Below, piece after piece: positions 47,701 through 57,900 of a DNA stretch of 64,000 bases. The notes below the pieces were generated by a model. That model did no database searches. It saw only the letters and a program-made list of their open reading frames with translations, and was not told the origin of the DNA. The translations under genes were made by a program, and so were the position numbers. Origin of the DNA: Cloeon dipterum (lineage: Eukaryota > Arthropoda > Insecta > Ephemeroptera > Baetidae); NCBI RefSeq assembly GCF_949628265.1, contig NC_088787.1:29874501-29938500 (forward strand), written 5' to 3'. The first letter of the stretch is position 1. Every line of letters starts with the position of its first letter.

Positions 47701-50700
47701 AATTTGTGGCATGCTCCGGCAGTACGTTTTTCCTGAACTGAAGGCACCAGAAGGCCATCTTCGCGCCAGGGTAATTGGCTGAAACTGAATAAAAAAATCA
47801 AATCCTCATATTTTTATCTTCAGGCATGCAGTGTGCTCAAGTCTTTTACCGACATTGACATGCAGCAAGGTGACATTCTGAAGGAGACCATCTTCTACCT
47901 TATCGAGTGCCTGGTCAAAGAAAAAGATCTGCCTGTCAAGGTGCAGGCGGTGGTAGCATTGGAGGCTGTCGCTTGCAGCCAAGAAGGTGTCACGCCCTTT
48001 ATTGAACCACAGGTTGGTGGCCATTTTAGTTTAGAATAAGCTAAGCTTGAAGCAAACTTAGGTTTGAAATGGAGATTAAACAAAATTATTTGCAAGGTGA
48101 TGATAATATGTAGGATTGGGTGTCGGATGGTTAAAACACGAAAAGTGATTGAACTTTACTGCTTCTTTTCTTTGATACCAAAGGTGTCCAACAGACATAA
48201 TCAATGAATCACAAATCGATGCTCATTTTGGCTTTGGTTGTTTGACACAATGTCAGATTGTTCTTATCACATTCAAGGAAGTGGTAGATATTGATTGGTT
48301 TTCCACAGAATTTGCAACCGCATAATTTTGACCTCACTTGATAATGTTGTCCTCAAAATTGGGTAATTCTAAGTTAGCGATTTTCATGTCATATTCTCTC
48401 GTTTCAGATCAGAAACATAGTGCTAGAAATGCTTAACATAATTCGAGAAACAGAAAGTGATGAGGTTGCCACCTCCCTGCAAAAGTTAGTGTGTGCATAC
48501 ACTGACCTGCTGGCGCCAATCGCAGTTGACATTACAAAACACGTGGTGCGTACTAAATTTTCTTTCAATGAGAATCGATCGACAGGAAGTTCCGTAGGCT
48601 GGTACACTGATCCAGGTGCTGGACACTGATGGTGGCTCTGATGAAAAGGCCATGATAGCCATGGGTCTCCTACACACGATAGAAACAATGCTGAATGCGA
48701 TGGAAGATGTGCCTGGACTCACAACACTTCTGGAACCAGTAGTTCTCCAAGTTGTTGCGTACATTTTCGAAAATTCAGTCATGGGTAAGTTGTCAAATTT
48801 TTTGGATTCTCTATTACTTTCAAGGAAAGTTCGCTTCGGTACTTCTTTATAGGCATAAAAAACAAAAATAAATATATTAAAAACTGTGCGTGATTTTTCC
48901 ATTAATTATCAAAACTGTCTTACTCTTTTTTTAGCTATTCAACACTTCAGGTTGCTTTTATTTAAAAATAAAATACTGAAGAAAAAAGTATTTTAACAAA
49001 TTATCTCCAGTCAAATAAACACATCAATTCACAAATAAACAAGTTCAGAAAAGTTAACAAAGTAATCTACTGGAAATGGAGAAATGATAACCTGATGTAG
49101 GAAAAAATACCCATCTGAACGAATTTTTGTCACATTAGTCTAAAACTGGCTTTGAAAATTGATTATTTAATAATCCTCATGTTAAATTCCAAAGGGTGTT
49201 TTAACCTTCAAGTCTCCATAACTCTCATAAATGACCAGATCAAAAATTTTCAATTTTATTTCCCCTTATCCACTTCTTGAGCAGTTGTCATGTGATTGAA
49301 AAGTCAAACTTTGATAGTGTTGAATGCAATTACAACTGTGGAGAGACACTGATCAAAACAATTTCTCTTTGCTAAATATCTGAATAATTTGTTGCAGAAT
49401 TTTATGAAGAAACTTTGCTCCTAGTCTTTGAGCTAACAAAGAAGACCATATCCAATGAGCTATGGCAGGTGCTTGGACTGTTATACACGGTAAGAGCTTG
49501 ATCACAAATAATGCTGTTGAAACTAAATACTTGTTCCTCCATTGCACAGGTGTTTGGTCGTGATGGCTTTGACTACTTCACTGACATGATGCCGGCGCTG
49601 CACAACTACGTTACCGTAGACACGCCCACCTTCCTTGCTTCGCAGGACCGCATCCTGGTCATGTGCAACATGGCGAGGGACATTTTGAATGGCGACCCTG
49701 GCGAGGACCCTGAGTGCCACGCCGCCAAGTTGCTTGAGGTGATCATACTGCAGTGCAAGGGCAACATTGACCAGTACATCCCGCCGATTGTGGAGTTGGT
49801 GCTGATGCGGCTGACGAAAGAGGTCAAGTCGTCGGAGTTGCGTGCCATGTGCCTGCAGGTGGTCATTGCCGCGCTTTACTACAACCCGGAATTGCTGTTC
49901 CGCATACTGAATGAAGTGAAACTACCTCAGGCGCCCAATGATTCCGTGACAGCGCACTTCATTAACCAGTGGCTAGCAGATACTGACTGCTTCCTTGGGT
50001 ATGCAACGCAAAATGCATTCATGAATTTAAAACTGGTTTTAATATTGAATTTGATGGTTCTGTGACCAACAACTGTTTCTTTTCCCAAAATAACAATTCA
50101 GGGCTAGACTCACTGAAATATTGTCCAATATTAAAAATTAATGATCTCACTGTTTTTATTTGTTCCCAGGTTGCATGATAGGAAACTTTCAGTTTTGGGG
50201 CTGTGCATGATTATGCAGAACCCAAGCAGGCCATTCGAAGTAAGTCAGTGTGCACCAAAAATTCTGCCCGCGCTGCTGGTACTCTTTGATGGTCTGAAGA
50301 GAGCTTACTTAGGTAAGGGATCCGCAACGCACCACAGCTCTCTTTTAATTAGTTGTGCGTTAATATTCCAGCCAAGTCAAATGAATCGGACACAGATTCA
50401 GATTCTGACGATGAAAGCATCAATGAGGGTAAGAGATGCGTAGACGCATTGTGGCGTCAATAAATTGTAAATGTTGTGCCCGTAGATGAACTAGAGAGTG
50501 ATGAGGACGACATTGATGAGGATGGAGCTGTATATTTGGAAAGCTTGGAGGAAAAAATAAATAAGTCTGCTGGTGACAGTTCCTTTAACATTCAAACATC
50601 CATCATGGTATGCACTTGCATGTTACCAAAGTAAAAAAAATATTGAATTAACCACTTTAATAGAATGATGGGGATGATGGTGACGACGATGATGATGAAG

Positions 50701-51130
50701 ATTGGATGAATGAGGATCCAACTGCGCTAGAAGATTTTTCAACCCCTCTAGATGCTGAGGATTGCAACATTGATGAATTCATAATCTTCAAGGAAGTTAT
50801 GGCGGGTATGTCAAAATGGTGCGTGTTCGCCTTGTTCCTCAATTGATGCCTTGGTGTCTCTATTGGTGTAGGTCTTCAAGAGAGAGACCCTGCATGGTAT
50901 CACACTCTGACGGGCAGCCTCTCTATCGAGCAGCAAAAGAAAGTCCAGGATGTTTTTACTTTTGCTGACCAGCGGAAAGCTGCAGCCGAGAGCAAGAGAA
51001 TTGAAGAAAGTGGAGGTAGGCTTTAAATGAAGGAATGTCCAGCAATATACTTATGCTCGTTTTTGTTCCAGGATATATTTTCAATCAACAAACTGTACCA
51101 AGAAAATTCAACTTCGGGGGCAACTCGTGA
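44723..51130 (+). CDS. IPO7: Importin-7 (moleskin-like nuclear import receptor)
   Basis: Importin-7 is a karyopherin-beta that carries ribosomal proteins, histone H1 and, in flies, activated ERK into the nucleus. Nineteen exons: 44,723-44,806; 45,454-45,535; 45,593-45,746; 45,826-46,141; 46,195-46,613; 46,666-46,811; 47,434-47,600; 47,651-47,770; 47,824-48,012; 48,408-48,545; 48,616-48,784; 49,398-49,489; 49,550-49,998; 50,170-50,312; 50,372-50,428; 50,486-50,607; 50,664-50,805; 50,872-51,015; 51,072-51,130. All are GT-AG and total 3,192 nt, i.e. 1,063 aa (human about 1,038). Landmarks in order: the Ran-binding N-terminal domain ([20 protein letters not shown]); HEAT repeats; [52 protein letters not shown]; an acidic loop (about 890-975, [18 protein letters not shown]); and the end PRKFNFGG. 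Importin-8 is the alternative vertebrate paralogue; invertebrates normally have a single gene. Confidence 0.96.
46846..47372. mobile_element. TIR element inside importin-7 intron 6
   Basis: The left end (from 46,846, TCAAG..AGACATCTGAGCC-GCC) and right end (complement of about 47,345-47,372) form imperfect terminal inverted repeats of about 28 bp, sharing AGACATCTGAGCC. The inside is AT-rich with GGCTGGC-type repeats near the left end. It makes this intron (about 620 bp) far longer than most of its neighbours. No transposase is encoded, so it is a MITE candidate. Confidence 0.5.
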
Positions 51131-51277
51131 TGATTTGCAAGGTCAGTTTCAGCAAATTATTTAGAAACCTTGCTAGATGTGGAATAAGCACATCATCAAC
51201 CGACGCTTTGTCTATTATCTTTTAGCCTACATAAATTTGCGGTTACTTTCTTCTAAATTTTTGTATTTCATAATAAA
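51131..51277 (+). terminator. Importin-7 3' UTR and poly(A) signal
   Basis: AATAAA at 51,272-51,277, about 140 bases past the stop codon, preceded by AT-rich 3' UTR. Confidence 0.6.
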
Positions 51278-52640
51278 ACAAAGGATAACTTAAGCTTCAA
51301 ATGTCTTCGTTTATAATTTTCTTACCTGAACACTCATGAATTATGGAATTCAATCTAATATGGTGCAATTTATGTAGTCTTCTTTGCTACGGAAAAGAAA
51401 AGTAATGCTTAATCCTAAATTTATACAGGCTGGCCTGAAATAAGTTTGGTGAAAAGTATCAGAAAGGGAGATCGTACTTTAGATAATGTTAAATGCTCAT
51501 GAATTTTCGCGATTATCAGTCACTCATCGTAAATTCCTTAGACTTTAAAATACACAAATGCGATTTTATAGGAATAATAATCCTTAATAAATTGTATCGA
51601 ACGCGGCGGCTAGGGGTAAACGGGTTCGAGAGTAACTCTGAGCGCCCAAAATGGGCATAGCCTGTCTCGGTGACGACCCAAGGTGGTCCGATCAATTTTG
51701 TTACAGGAGGGAAAGTAGGGCGAGGAAAGACAGCCGTACCAAATCGATGGCCGCGGCTGACGAGCAAAGGGTTGGTCTCTGCCATGTTAGGCGGATCAGG
51801 GTTAGGGGAATAAAATAACTGTCTTGGGCTGATGGCATGTAAGCAGATGATATTAAATTTTTTATTGCATTGTGTCGTGATTAAATTAGTCGCTACACAA
51901 TGATTTAATAAATGAAAATATAGGCAAATTAAACTGGAATAGGTATTTAAAAAATAATGAAATTGAATGCCGGTACATCCCAGGACTAAATAGAAAGAAA
52001 AGTTTTGTGGGAAACGCTTACAAATATAACAGAGCAAAACTTTTTTTAAAGATCAGCTGCGGGGCCCCTAGACACAACACGGCATTATCAAGTTACTATA
52101 ATATAACATAACCTTTCAGGTATATACTGAATGTGGAACATAATTCTGCAGAGTCGGAAAAAAAATCTGATTTCAATCTCTTTCGGATTTTTCATTGGAG
52201 CGACTTGAAATAATAATGATTGCTTTACTTTGAATTTTCATTAAATAAAATTGATTATTAAAACGGAGGGTCGCTCTTGATTTTGGCAAAATGTAATCGC
52301 GTTAAATCATTTAGCTTCAGCCGCACCCATTCGATTCAATAATGTGCAACACTGGCGACAGTTAGGTTAGCCTTACGAATAGAATAACAGATAAAAAAGT
52401 TACAACATCGGCCTAGAATTTATCTGAATTCATCTCATAAAACGGTTTACAATTTCGAAAATTCCAATCCATGAAATGACGAAAAATGTTTATTAAAGTA
52501 ACAATTATTTATCAACATTTTAAGTTTTTTTAAATTTTTTGGAAAAATACTTCCATATTATTTCTTTTTTTATATTTATTCGTATGAAAGCAGCGTTGTT
52601 GTGTGCGCGGTGAGGAGTGCCAAAGCGACTAAGCCAGGAC
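51278..52640. other. Intergenic region with one unexplained GC-rich island
   Basis: AT-rich except at about 51,600-51,830. There a minus-strand frame reads as protein-like (MAETNPLLVSRGHRFG, PPVTKLIGPPWVVTETGYAH, GRSELLSNPFTPSRR) with no flanking splice sites that I trust. It could be a fragment of a mobile element, a decayed gene or an exon. The rest shows nothing. Confidence 0.35.
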
Positions 52641-52685
52641 TAACAATAAAAGCAGCCTTCTAAGTAAGTCAAAAGCAATTTTATT

Positions 52686-52823
52686 ATGAAAAAGGCGCTG
52701 TCAAGCAAACGAAAAGCGGGAAAAGCCGAAAACGACGGTTGGAAACCTGAGGCAAGAGTGGTTCCCCCTCCACTGTCACCCTGGCATCAGGAACAAGTCA
52801 ACAGACCGGCGTGCTTCGTGTAA
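52686..52823 (+). CDS. Small ORF of 45 codons, doubtful
   Basis: ATG at 52,686 to TAA at 52,821-52,823. The product starts MKKALSSKRKAGKAEN and contains PEARVVPPPLSPWHQ. It may be an upstream ORF in the 5' leader of the gene whose first clear coding exon starts at 53,993. A GTAAGT donor lies before it at about 52,662 and another (GCG|GTAAGC) after it at about 52,846. It overlaps the 3' side of a candidate minus-strand gene. Uncertain. Confidence 0.2.
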   Translation: MKKALSSKRKAGKAENDGWKPEARVVPPPLSPWHQEQVNRPACFV

Positions 52824-53145
52824 GGAGCAGTTTGCCTCGACGCGGTAAGCAGGCAGCACCTGAAAACAAGTTCGTGTTGTGTTCTCCTCCTCCTCCTCCT
52901 CCACTGCCGGCAGCCGTATTTCGGCGCATGAGAAGAAGAGACAGAAAGTAGGCAGACGAGCCCAAAAGGACCAGCACTACGAGGCGCAAGTGTTTTGACC
53001 GCCGCTTCGTTTCTTGCGCCCGGTTTGGTGGCTTGGCCAGACTTTGGGTGCCAGTGTTGAAGAGTGCGTGTTCCTGAAAGCAATCAGCGCGCGTCGGCAC
53101 TCGTACACACACCATACATGCGGAGCCGGTGAATTTTGCGAGCAT
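52798..53145 (-). CDS. Candidate small one-pass membrane protein, 115 aa
   Basis: ATG at 53,145 to a stop at 52,798. After about 50 residues comes KRRSKH, then a hydrophobic segment LRLVVLVLLGSSAYFLSLLL, then MRRN and a Ser/Gly run encoded by a (CTC)n tract at 52,884-52,902. Basic residues on both sides of the segment make topology unclear, but a type II anchor like that of Golgi enzymes is possible. An AATAAA on the minus strand lies at 52,680-52,685, about 115 bases past the stop. No homologue recognised, and the region could equally be the promoter and leader of the plus-strand gene at 53,993. Confidence 0.25.
   Translation of the reverse strand: MLAKFTGSACMVCVRVPTRADCFQEHALFNTGTQSLAKPPNRAQETKRRSKHLRLVVLVLLGSSAYFLSLLLMRRNTAAGSGGGGGGEHNTNLFSGAACLPRRGKLLLTRSTPVC
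52884..52902. repeat. (CTC)n trinucleotide tract
   Basis: Six CTC units; on the minus strand they encode the Gly run of the candidate membrane protein. Confidence 0.85.
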
Positions 53146-53202
53146 CACATTTTTGGCTAGCAGCGTGCCAGACCACTCGGCCACGCTCAGGTACACAATT
53201 TG

Positions 53203-53955
53203 TTGTTTGGCACCGTTAATTAATTATCATAATTACGTTAATTCACAAGTGCATGCTTGTCATGTGCAACCAAGCACAATGTTATCTTAACACAGGCACC
53301 TATGGCGAAGTGCTGTTAATCACCACGAGCAAGAAAGAATAATTAAGAAGCGCGCATTTAGATTTATTAAAAACCAAAAATAATTTTTCCTCTTGATTTT
53401 CGAATTTTCTGAAGCCTGCAAGTTACAAGTGACATTTTTGACAATTACTAGAGATTTAACAAATTCCTTATTTGTCAAAGTGGGTTAAATTTTAGTTAAC
53501 AAGTTAGTATTGTTAGTCGAATTGGTTAATCTACATTATGTTTAAAAATGACAAAAAGTGACGGATAATATTATTTAAAATAATTTAAACTTCATATTTT
53601 CATACTCAGTTTGCTGGGAATCAATGAATGATTTTATTCACCAGTTATTCTAAACATTAAACATTATTAAAGTTAAGAAAACAAATTATTTTTGTCGTAT
53701 AATGCTACCCCCACCAACATCGGAAAGGCCTATAGCTAGAACACACCATTATCATTTAAACCTACAAAATTTAAATGAGCATTTTAATCAAAACTGCTTG
53801 TATTAAGAAAATCTTCAATATATTATTACGCACATTGCACTTTTCATGCTTCACGTTCACGATGAGAATCACAAAATTTAAACTAAAATAATGTTTAATG
53901 AAACAAATAAGCACAAAACTGATAAGAGAAATTTCCTTTCTTTCAGAGCAAATTG
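53203..53955. other. AT-rich DNA, probably intron or intergenic
   Basis: Nothing recognised. If the gene at 53,993 has a leader exon near 52,640-52,845, this would be its first intron. Confidence 0.4.
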
Positions 53956-53992
53956 GATGGCCTTCAGTAGGTTGGGTGGCATAAATTAAAAG

Positions 53993-54274
53993 ATGTACCG
54001 GTCGCAAGTTCTGCTGTCGCCTGGGGATGAGCGCGCAAGCACCGTCGTGGTGCAGAATGGTCTGATTCGACGCCGTGTGTGCGGCCTCAACACGACGCTA
54101 CCGTCGTCGCCGCCGGTGGCTGTGCTGCATGACGCCACCAACACGATCAACAGGTCACCCGTCAGGACGCCGACCAAAGTCCAGCCAAAGGCATCGCCCG
54201 CACTTCAACCTAGGAGCAGCAGGGCGGCCACCCTCGCGGCTAAGGTCGCGTCCAACAACTTCAGAAACAAAGCG
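53993..54274 (+). CDS. First coding exon of an unrecognised gene
   Basis: A polypyrimidine tract and TTTCTTTCAG acceptor (ending 53,946) precede a short leader. ATG at 53,993 has A at -3. Ninety-four codons run in phase 0 to a GCG|GTTAGT donor at 54,275. GC content and third-position bias rise sharply over the exon and fall after it. The protein begins MYRSQVLLSPGDERAS and carries RRRVCGLNTTLPSSPPVAVL. It ends in a basic Ser/Pro-rich stretch (NRSPVRTPTKVQPKASPAL, RSSRAATLAAKVASNNF). It looks like a disordered regulatory N-terminus with S/T-P sites. No following exon was seen before 64,000, so the next intron must exceed 9.7 kb. Family not recognised. Confidence 0.55.
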
Positions 54275-54710
54275 GTTAGTCAAACTTTTAGGATACTTGA
54301 AACATTTTTGGTTTTTACCTCAAACTTACGACAAACTTTGATTTGGAACCAGTAAAAAAAATGATAAATTAATAATATTTCGTCAAGCTAGCAAGCTCGC
54401 ATTTCTATGCACGCTTTTATAGGGAAAAATTTTAATGCTGTTGCTTTATTCCACTCACGCCCGGTTTTGTTCGAAAGCGCATTGTGCTTTGGCCTCTCGA
54501 CGCATAATTCAAATGCAAATTAGTCTCGTGGGCCTTCTGGTGCATTGTTCACAACGCAGTCAATTATTGAATATAGGAGCGGGCGTCGGGCGATCTCGAA
54601 AGGTCACTCCGCTGGATAAACAACTTACTGTATGGCGCATGCTTACTTTTAAGAAATACATTTATGTTAGAATTCTTTTACCGTGCAGTGGCCATTAAAA
54701 TTAGAGATTT

Positions 54711-54935
54711 TAGGCGGCGACTGGCTGGCTGGACCGGCTTCAGCCAAATTTTGATCCAGCGGTGGCTGAGTATTTCTACCGGCGGCTAGTGGCAGACGTG
54801 GCTGACTAAATTTCAAAAGTCAAGAGGGACAGCGACCAATTTTTCTCGTTTTTTTCAACATTTTGACCGGTTGCTGGTTGGCGCAATTTATTGTTTTTCC
54901 AAATTCACGGCAGCTGGCGGTCATCCCACCAACTG
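54711..54935. mobile_element. Possible relative of the importin-7 intron element
   Basis: This GC-richer patch has repeated GGCTGGC motifs and the string CCAAATTTTGATC next to CAGC-GGTGGCTG. That resembles the left end of the element at 46,846 (CCAAATTTTGATCGGCAG). It ends near CAGCTGGCGGTCATCC. Terminal repeats are not clear, so this may be a fragment. Confidence 0.35.
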
Positions 54936-57900
54936 ACTGAAATCTTTATTTCAATGAAACGTTTTTTAGTGTTAGATCAAGACGAAGAGTGGCTTTTTTT
55001 AACGGTCTGTGCCCTTTACCAGTGCAAGGAGTACTACTAAAAAAAATTTATCAATTACTAAAGATGGACCGTCAATACGGAGAGTAATACATTTAATTCA
55101 TCTTGATGATTTAGCGATATGGAGTTGAATTCTGTAGAAATTTTGCCGTCACAACACGCTTTGCCATAATAGTGAAACCGGTTGCAATTGACAGATTGCA
55201 ATTTGCAGTCCGAGATCTCATTCTTTTTATTGTTGTTCGCGTGAAAAGAGAAGTTTGTGAAAAAATCGTCCGCGAGCTGGATTTTCACGCTGCTCCGACG
55301 CCGACCTTGAAAATTGGCTTAGAGTCGCCCTGGGAATTGGTGCAGAAAACCAGCACCATCAAACACGCCAATTCTGATCTCTCACGACGAATTTCTGGGC
55401 TTACAAATTTTGACTTTTCACTTTAATTGCGGCCGAAACTCTCGACGGAAAATGACCGAATAAAAGTAATTCTGCACTTTCACGCTGCCGTCTAATTGCA
55501 ACCATAAAACTTTTGACAGAACTCTATGTTTGTGCGCGAGAACTCGTATTTTACCACGTGTCTCTGTCAGACAATACCAGCGATTGCACGCAAAGCAGAC
55601 GCGTATGGGAAAAAAGGGAAAAGTGAGTGAGTTGCCGGCCAGACAAGAAGTGCGCCTCACGTGATATCTCTCTGGAATTCTACATCTGCTGCTTCATTTT
55701 AGTTCGCAGCATTTCAATCATGCTATATAATATATAATATGTTGTATTCCATTCGCGCAAATTTTGTAGCAGTAAAACTGAGATGACTTAAAACTCCTTG
55801 AGATATTGCAATTAATAAACTTCTTCCACACTAACCAAAATTTAAACTACATATTTTTTCACTGCAAACTTGGTCGAAAATGTCTGTTGGACTTATGTTA
55901 GCACCACAATCGCGGTTCAACAATTGATTCAAATTTCCTCGAAAATAACTACAATTTTATTGTGTCCTTTTTTGTTATTTTTCCCCCAATGAATTTGAAT
56001 AAATTGGGCTTTCATCGAAACCCTAGTTCTGATCACTTTTTTAGTGTTGCATGATAGTTGAATTGGTAGCAATTTGTAATTTTAATTAAAACCCAAGTTA
56101 GAAATAAGCCAAAATTGCTCCTTTAAAACCCCGTTTTTTAATTATATTTAACAATGAAATTATTACTAGGTGATGTATGAATTAAATATGATTTCCGTTA
56201 AAGGCCATCGCAGCAGTAAAAATGCCGCTATCAGCGCAATTTAATATTATGAATTGTAAAGCAAACTCTCAGTTCAGGTCAATGGTTTTAGTGCGATAAA
56301 AACATCTCTGTTCTCGATTGTAGTTTGCCGCTAAAGATTGTTTCAAAATTGGCGTTCAGGGCCTTGCATCTATTTGTCCCGCTTCGAGTTAACTTTCCGT
56401 CTGGCCGGTCAACGTTTCCTAAAAAATACCATTTTGCCTTGATCAACATCATGCTTCATTTGATGCATTTCTTAACTTTGCTTGTCACCTGTGAAGAGCG
56501 ATTAATTTTGTCATGATAATTTTTTGCTTGGGAACTCGAAATTTCGAGAAAAGAACAACAAGCACCGCGTCGCGGATAGAGGGCAAGAAAAGTCAAATCT
56601 TTTGCATTTGCGCGAGCAGCGTGAAATCAAGTCGCCTGAAAACCGGCGCCAACGTGAGACACCCCGGCAACAAAGTACACCGTATTATACTACTCGTTTT
56701 CTTGCGTATCCTGCCATCAATCCAGTGGTGGTGCTACAATTGTGTAAAACTTTGTGACTCTTTTTCCTTCATGCGAAACCGCGTTTTTTATATATAAGAA
56801 ACTGAGTTTACCACCTAGAAGCCTCGATAAATTCGAAGATTGGTTTTTAATTAAATTTTCTCAACTGCACAATATAAACTAATTGTGTATATAGTCTCAG
56901 ACAGAAACACTTTTAGGTCTGAATTGCAGAAATCCACAGAAAATCGAAATTTGTGATTATTTTAGTATTGTAAAGATGACTTTAATGAAAAAAATTAGCT
57001 TGAAATTTAAACGTCATCGATATTTATTTTGACATTGGATATATAATTAATTTCCAGTATGACAATTTACAATTGAAATGATTTATTCTTTATCGGCAGT
57101 GTGTGTTTTGCAACTTTGTCAGCACGAAGGCGAGCCAATTGCAATTATTATTTGAATACACTAACGCATAATGCTTTCCAAAAACAGTGTGCCCCGCCGA
57201 AAAAGGAATGAGGAAGTGGGCGAAAGGTGAAGTTGTAAATTTCAAAGGATAATGGTCCGTGCATGACGTGGAGGAGGAATTAAATATATTTATTTGACAA
57301 AAACAGATTAGGCAGGAAAGTGGATTTATTCCCTTTGAGACTACTAAGAAGCACAATGCTTTGAATCCATTTGCATTTTTAAATTGGAATGCCGAGACGC
57401 GGAACCTCATATTTTCAAAAACTCTTAAACTTTTGAGCTAGCCATAGCAGTAAAGAACAAATTTAAATACTTTTGCCCGATAAATTAAGTTCAAGTCGTT
57501 AAAGTGAGAATTGTTGTATACCTCTTTATTATTGGAAAGAGGACTTTCCACCAGATTGTTACTCTTTTCAAACGGCCGATAATTCGTTTTGGCTTAGATG
57601 CGCGAGACACAATAACTGCAGTGCGCGAGCACAGAGGCAAACAACTCGGAGGGAAACGAATCCGAATCTGGTGTTCTTTGTTGTCGGCGGAATGTAGGTT
57701 GAGAAGCGCGCATTTAATAATTGCAGAGTCGCCGAGTGTTAAGAGCAAATTAAAGTCGCTCGCTCTACTTGCCACAGCGTGTTTTGACGAGATCGACTGC
57801 GTTCGTCCCGTCGCGTCCACTATTCGAATGATTGCACCTTTCTCACCAATTAAAAGCACCGACCGATTAATTCAATCGGAGAAAATATTCAAATCGTGAC

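Noticed and set aside
51620..51650. tRNA gene suggested by GGGTTCGAGAG
   Set aside because: No matching A box or acceptor stem at the proper distance.
57491..57899. Overlapping 122- and 131-codon frames on both strands
   Set aside because: Both strands open at once in a GC-richer island, no recognised motif, no splice sites.
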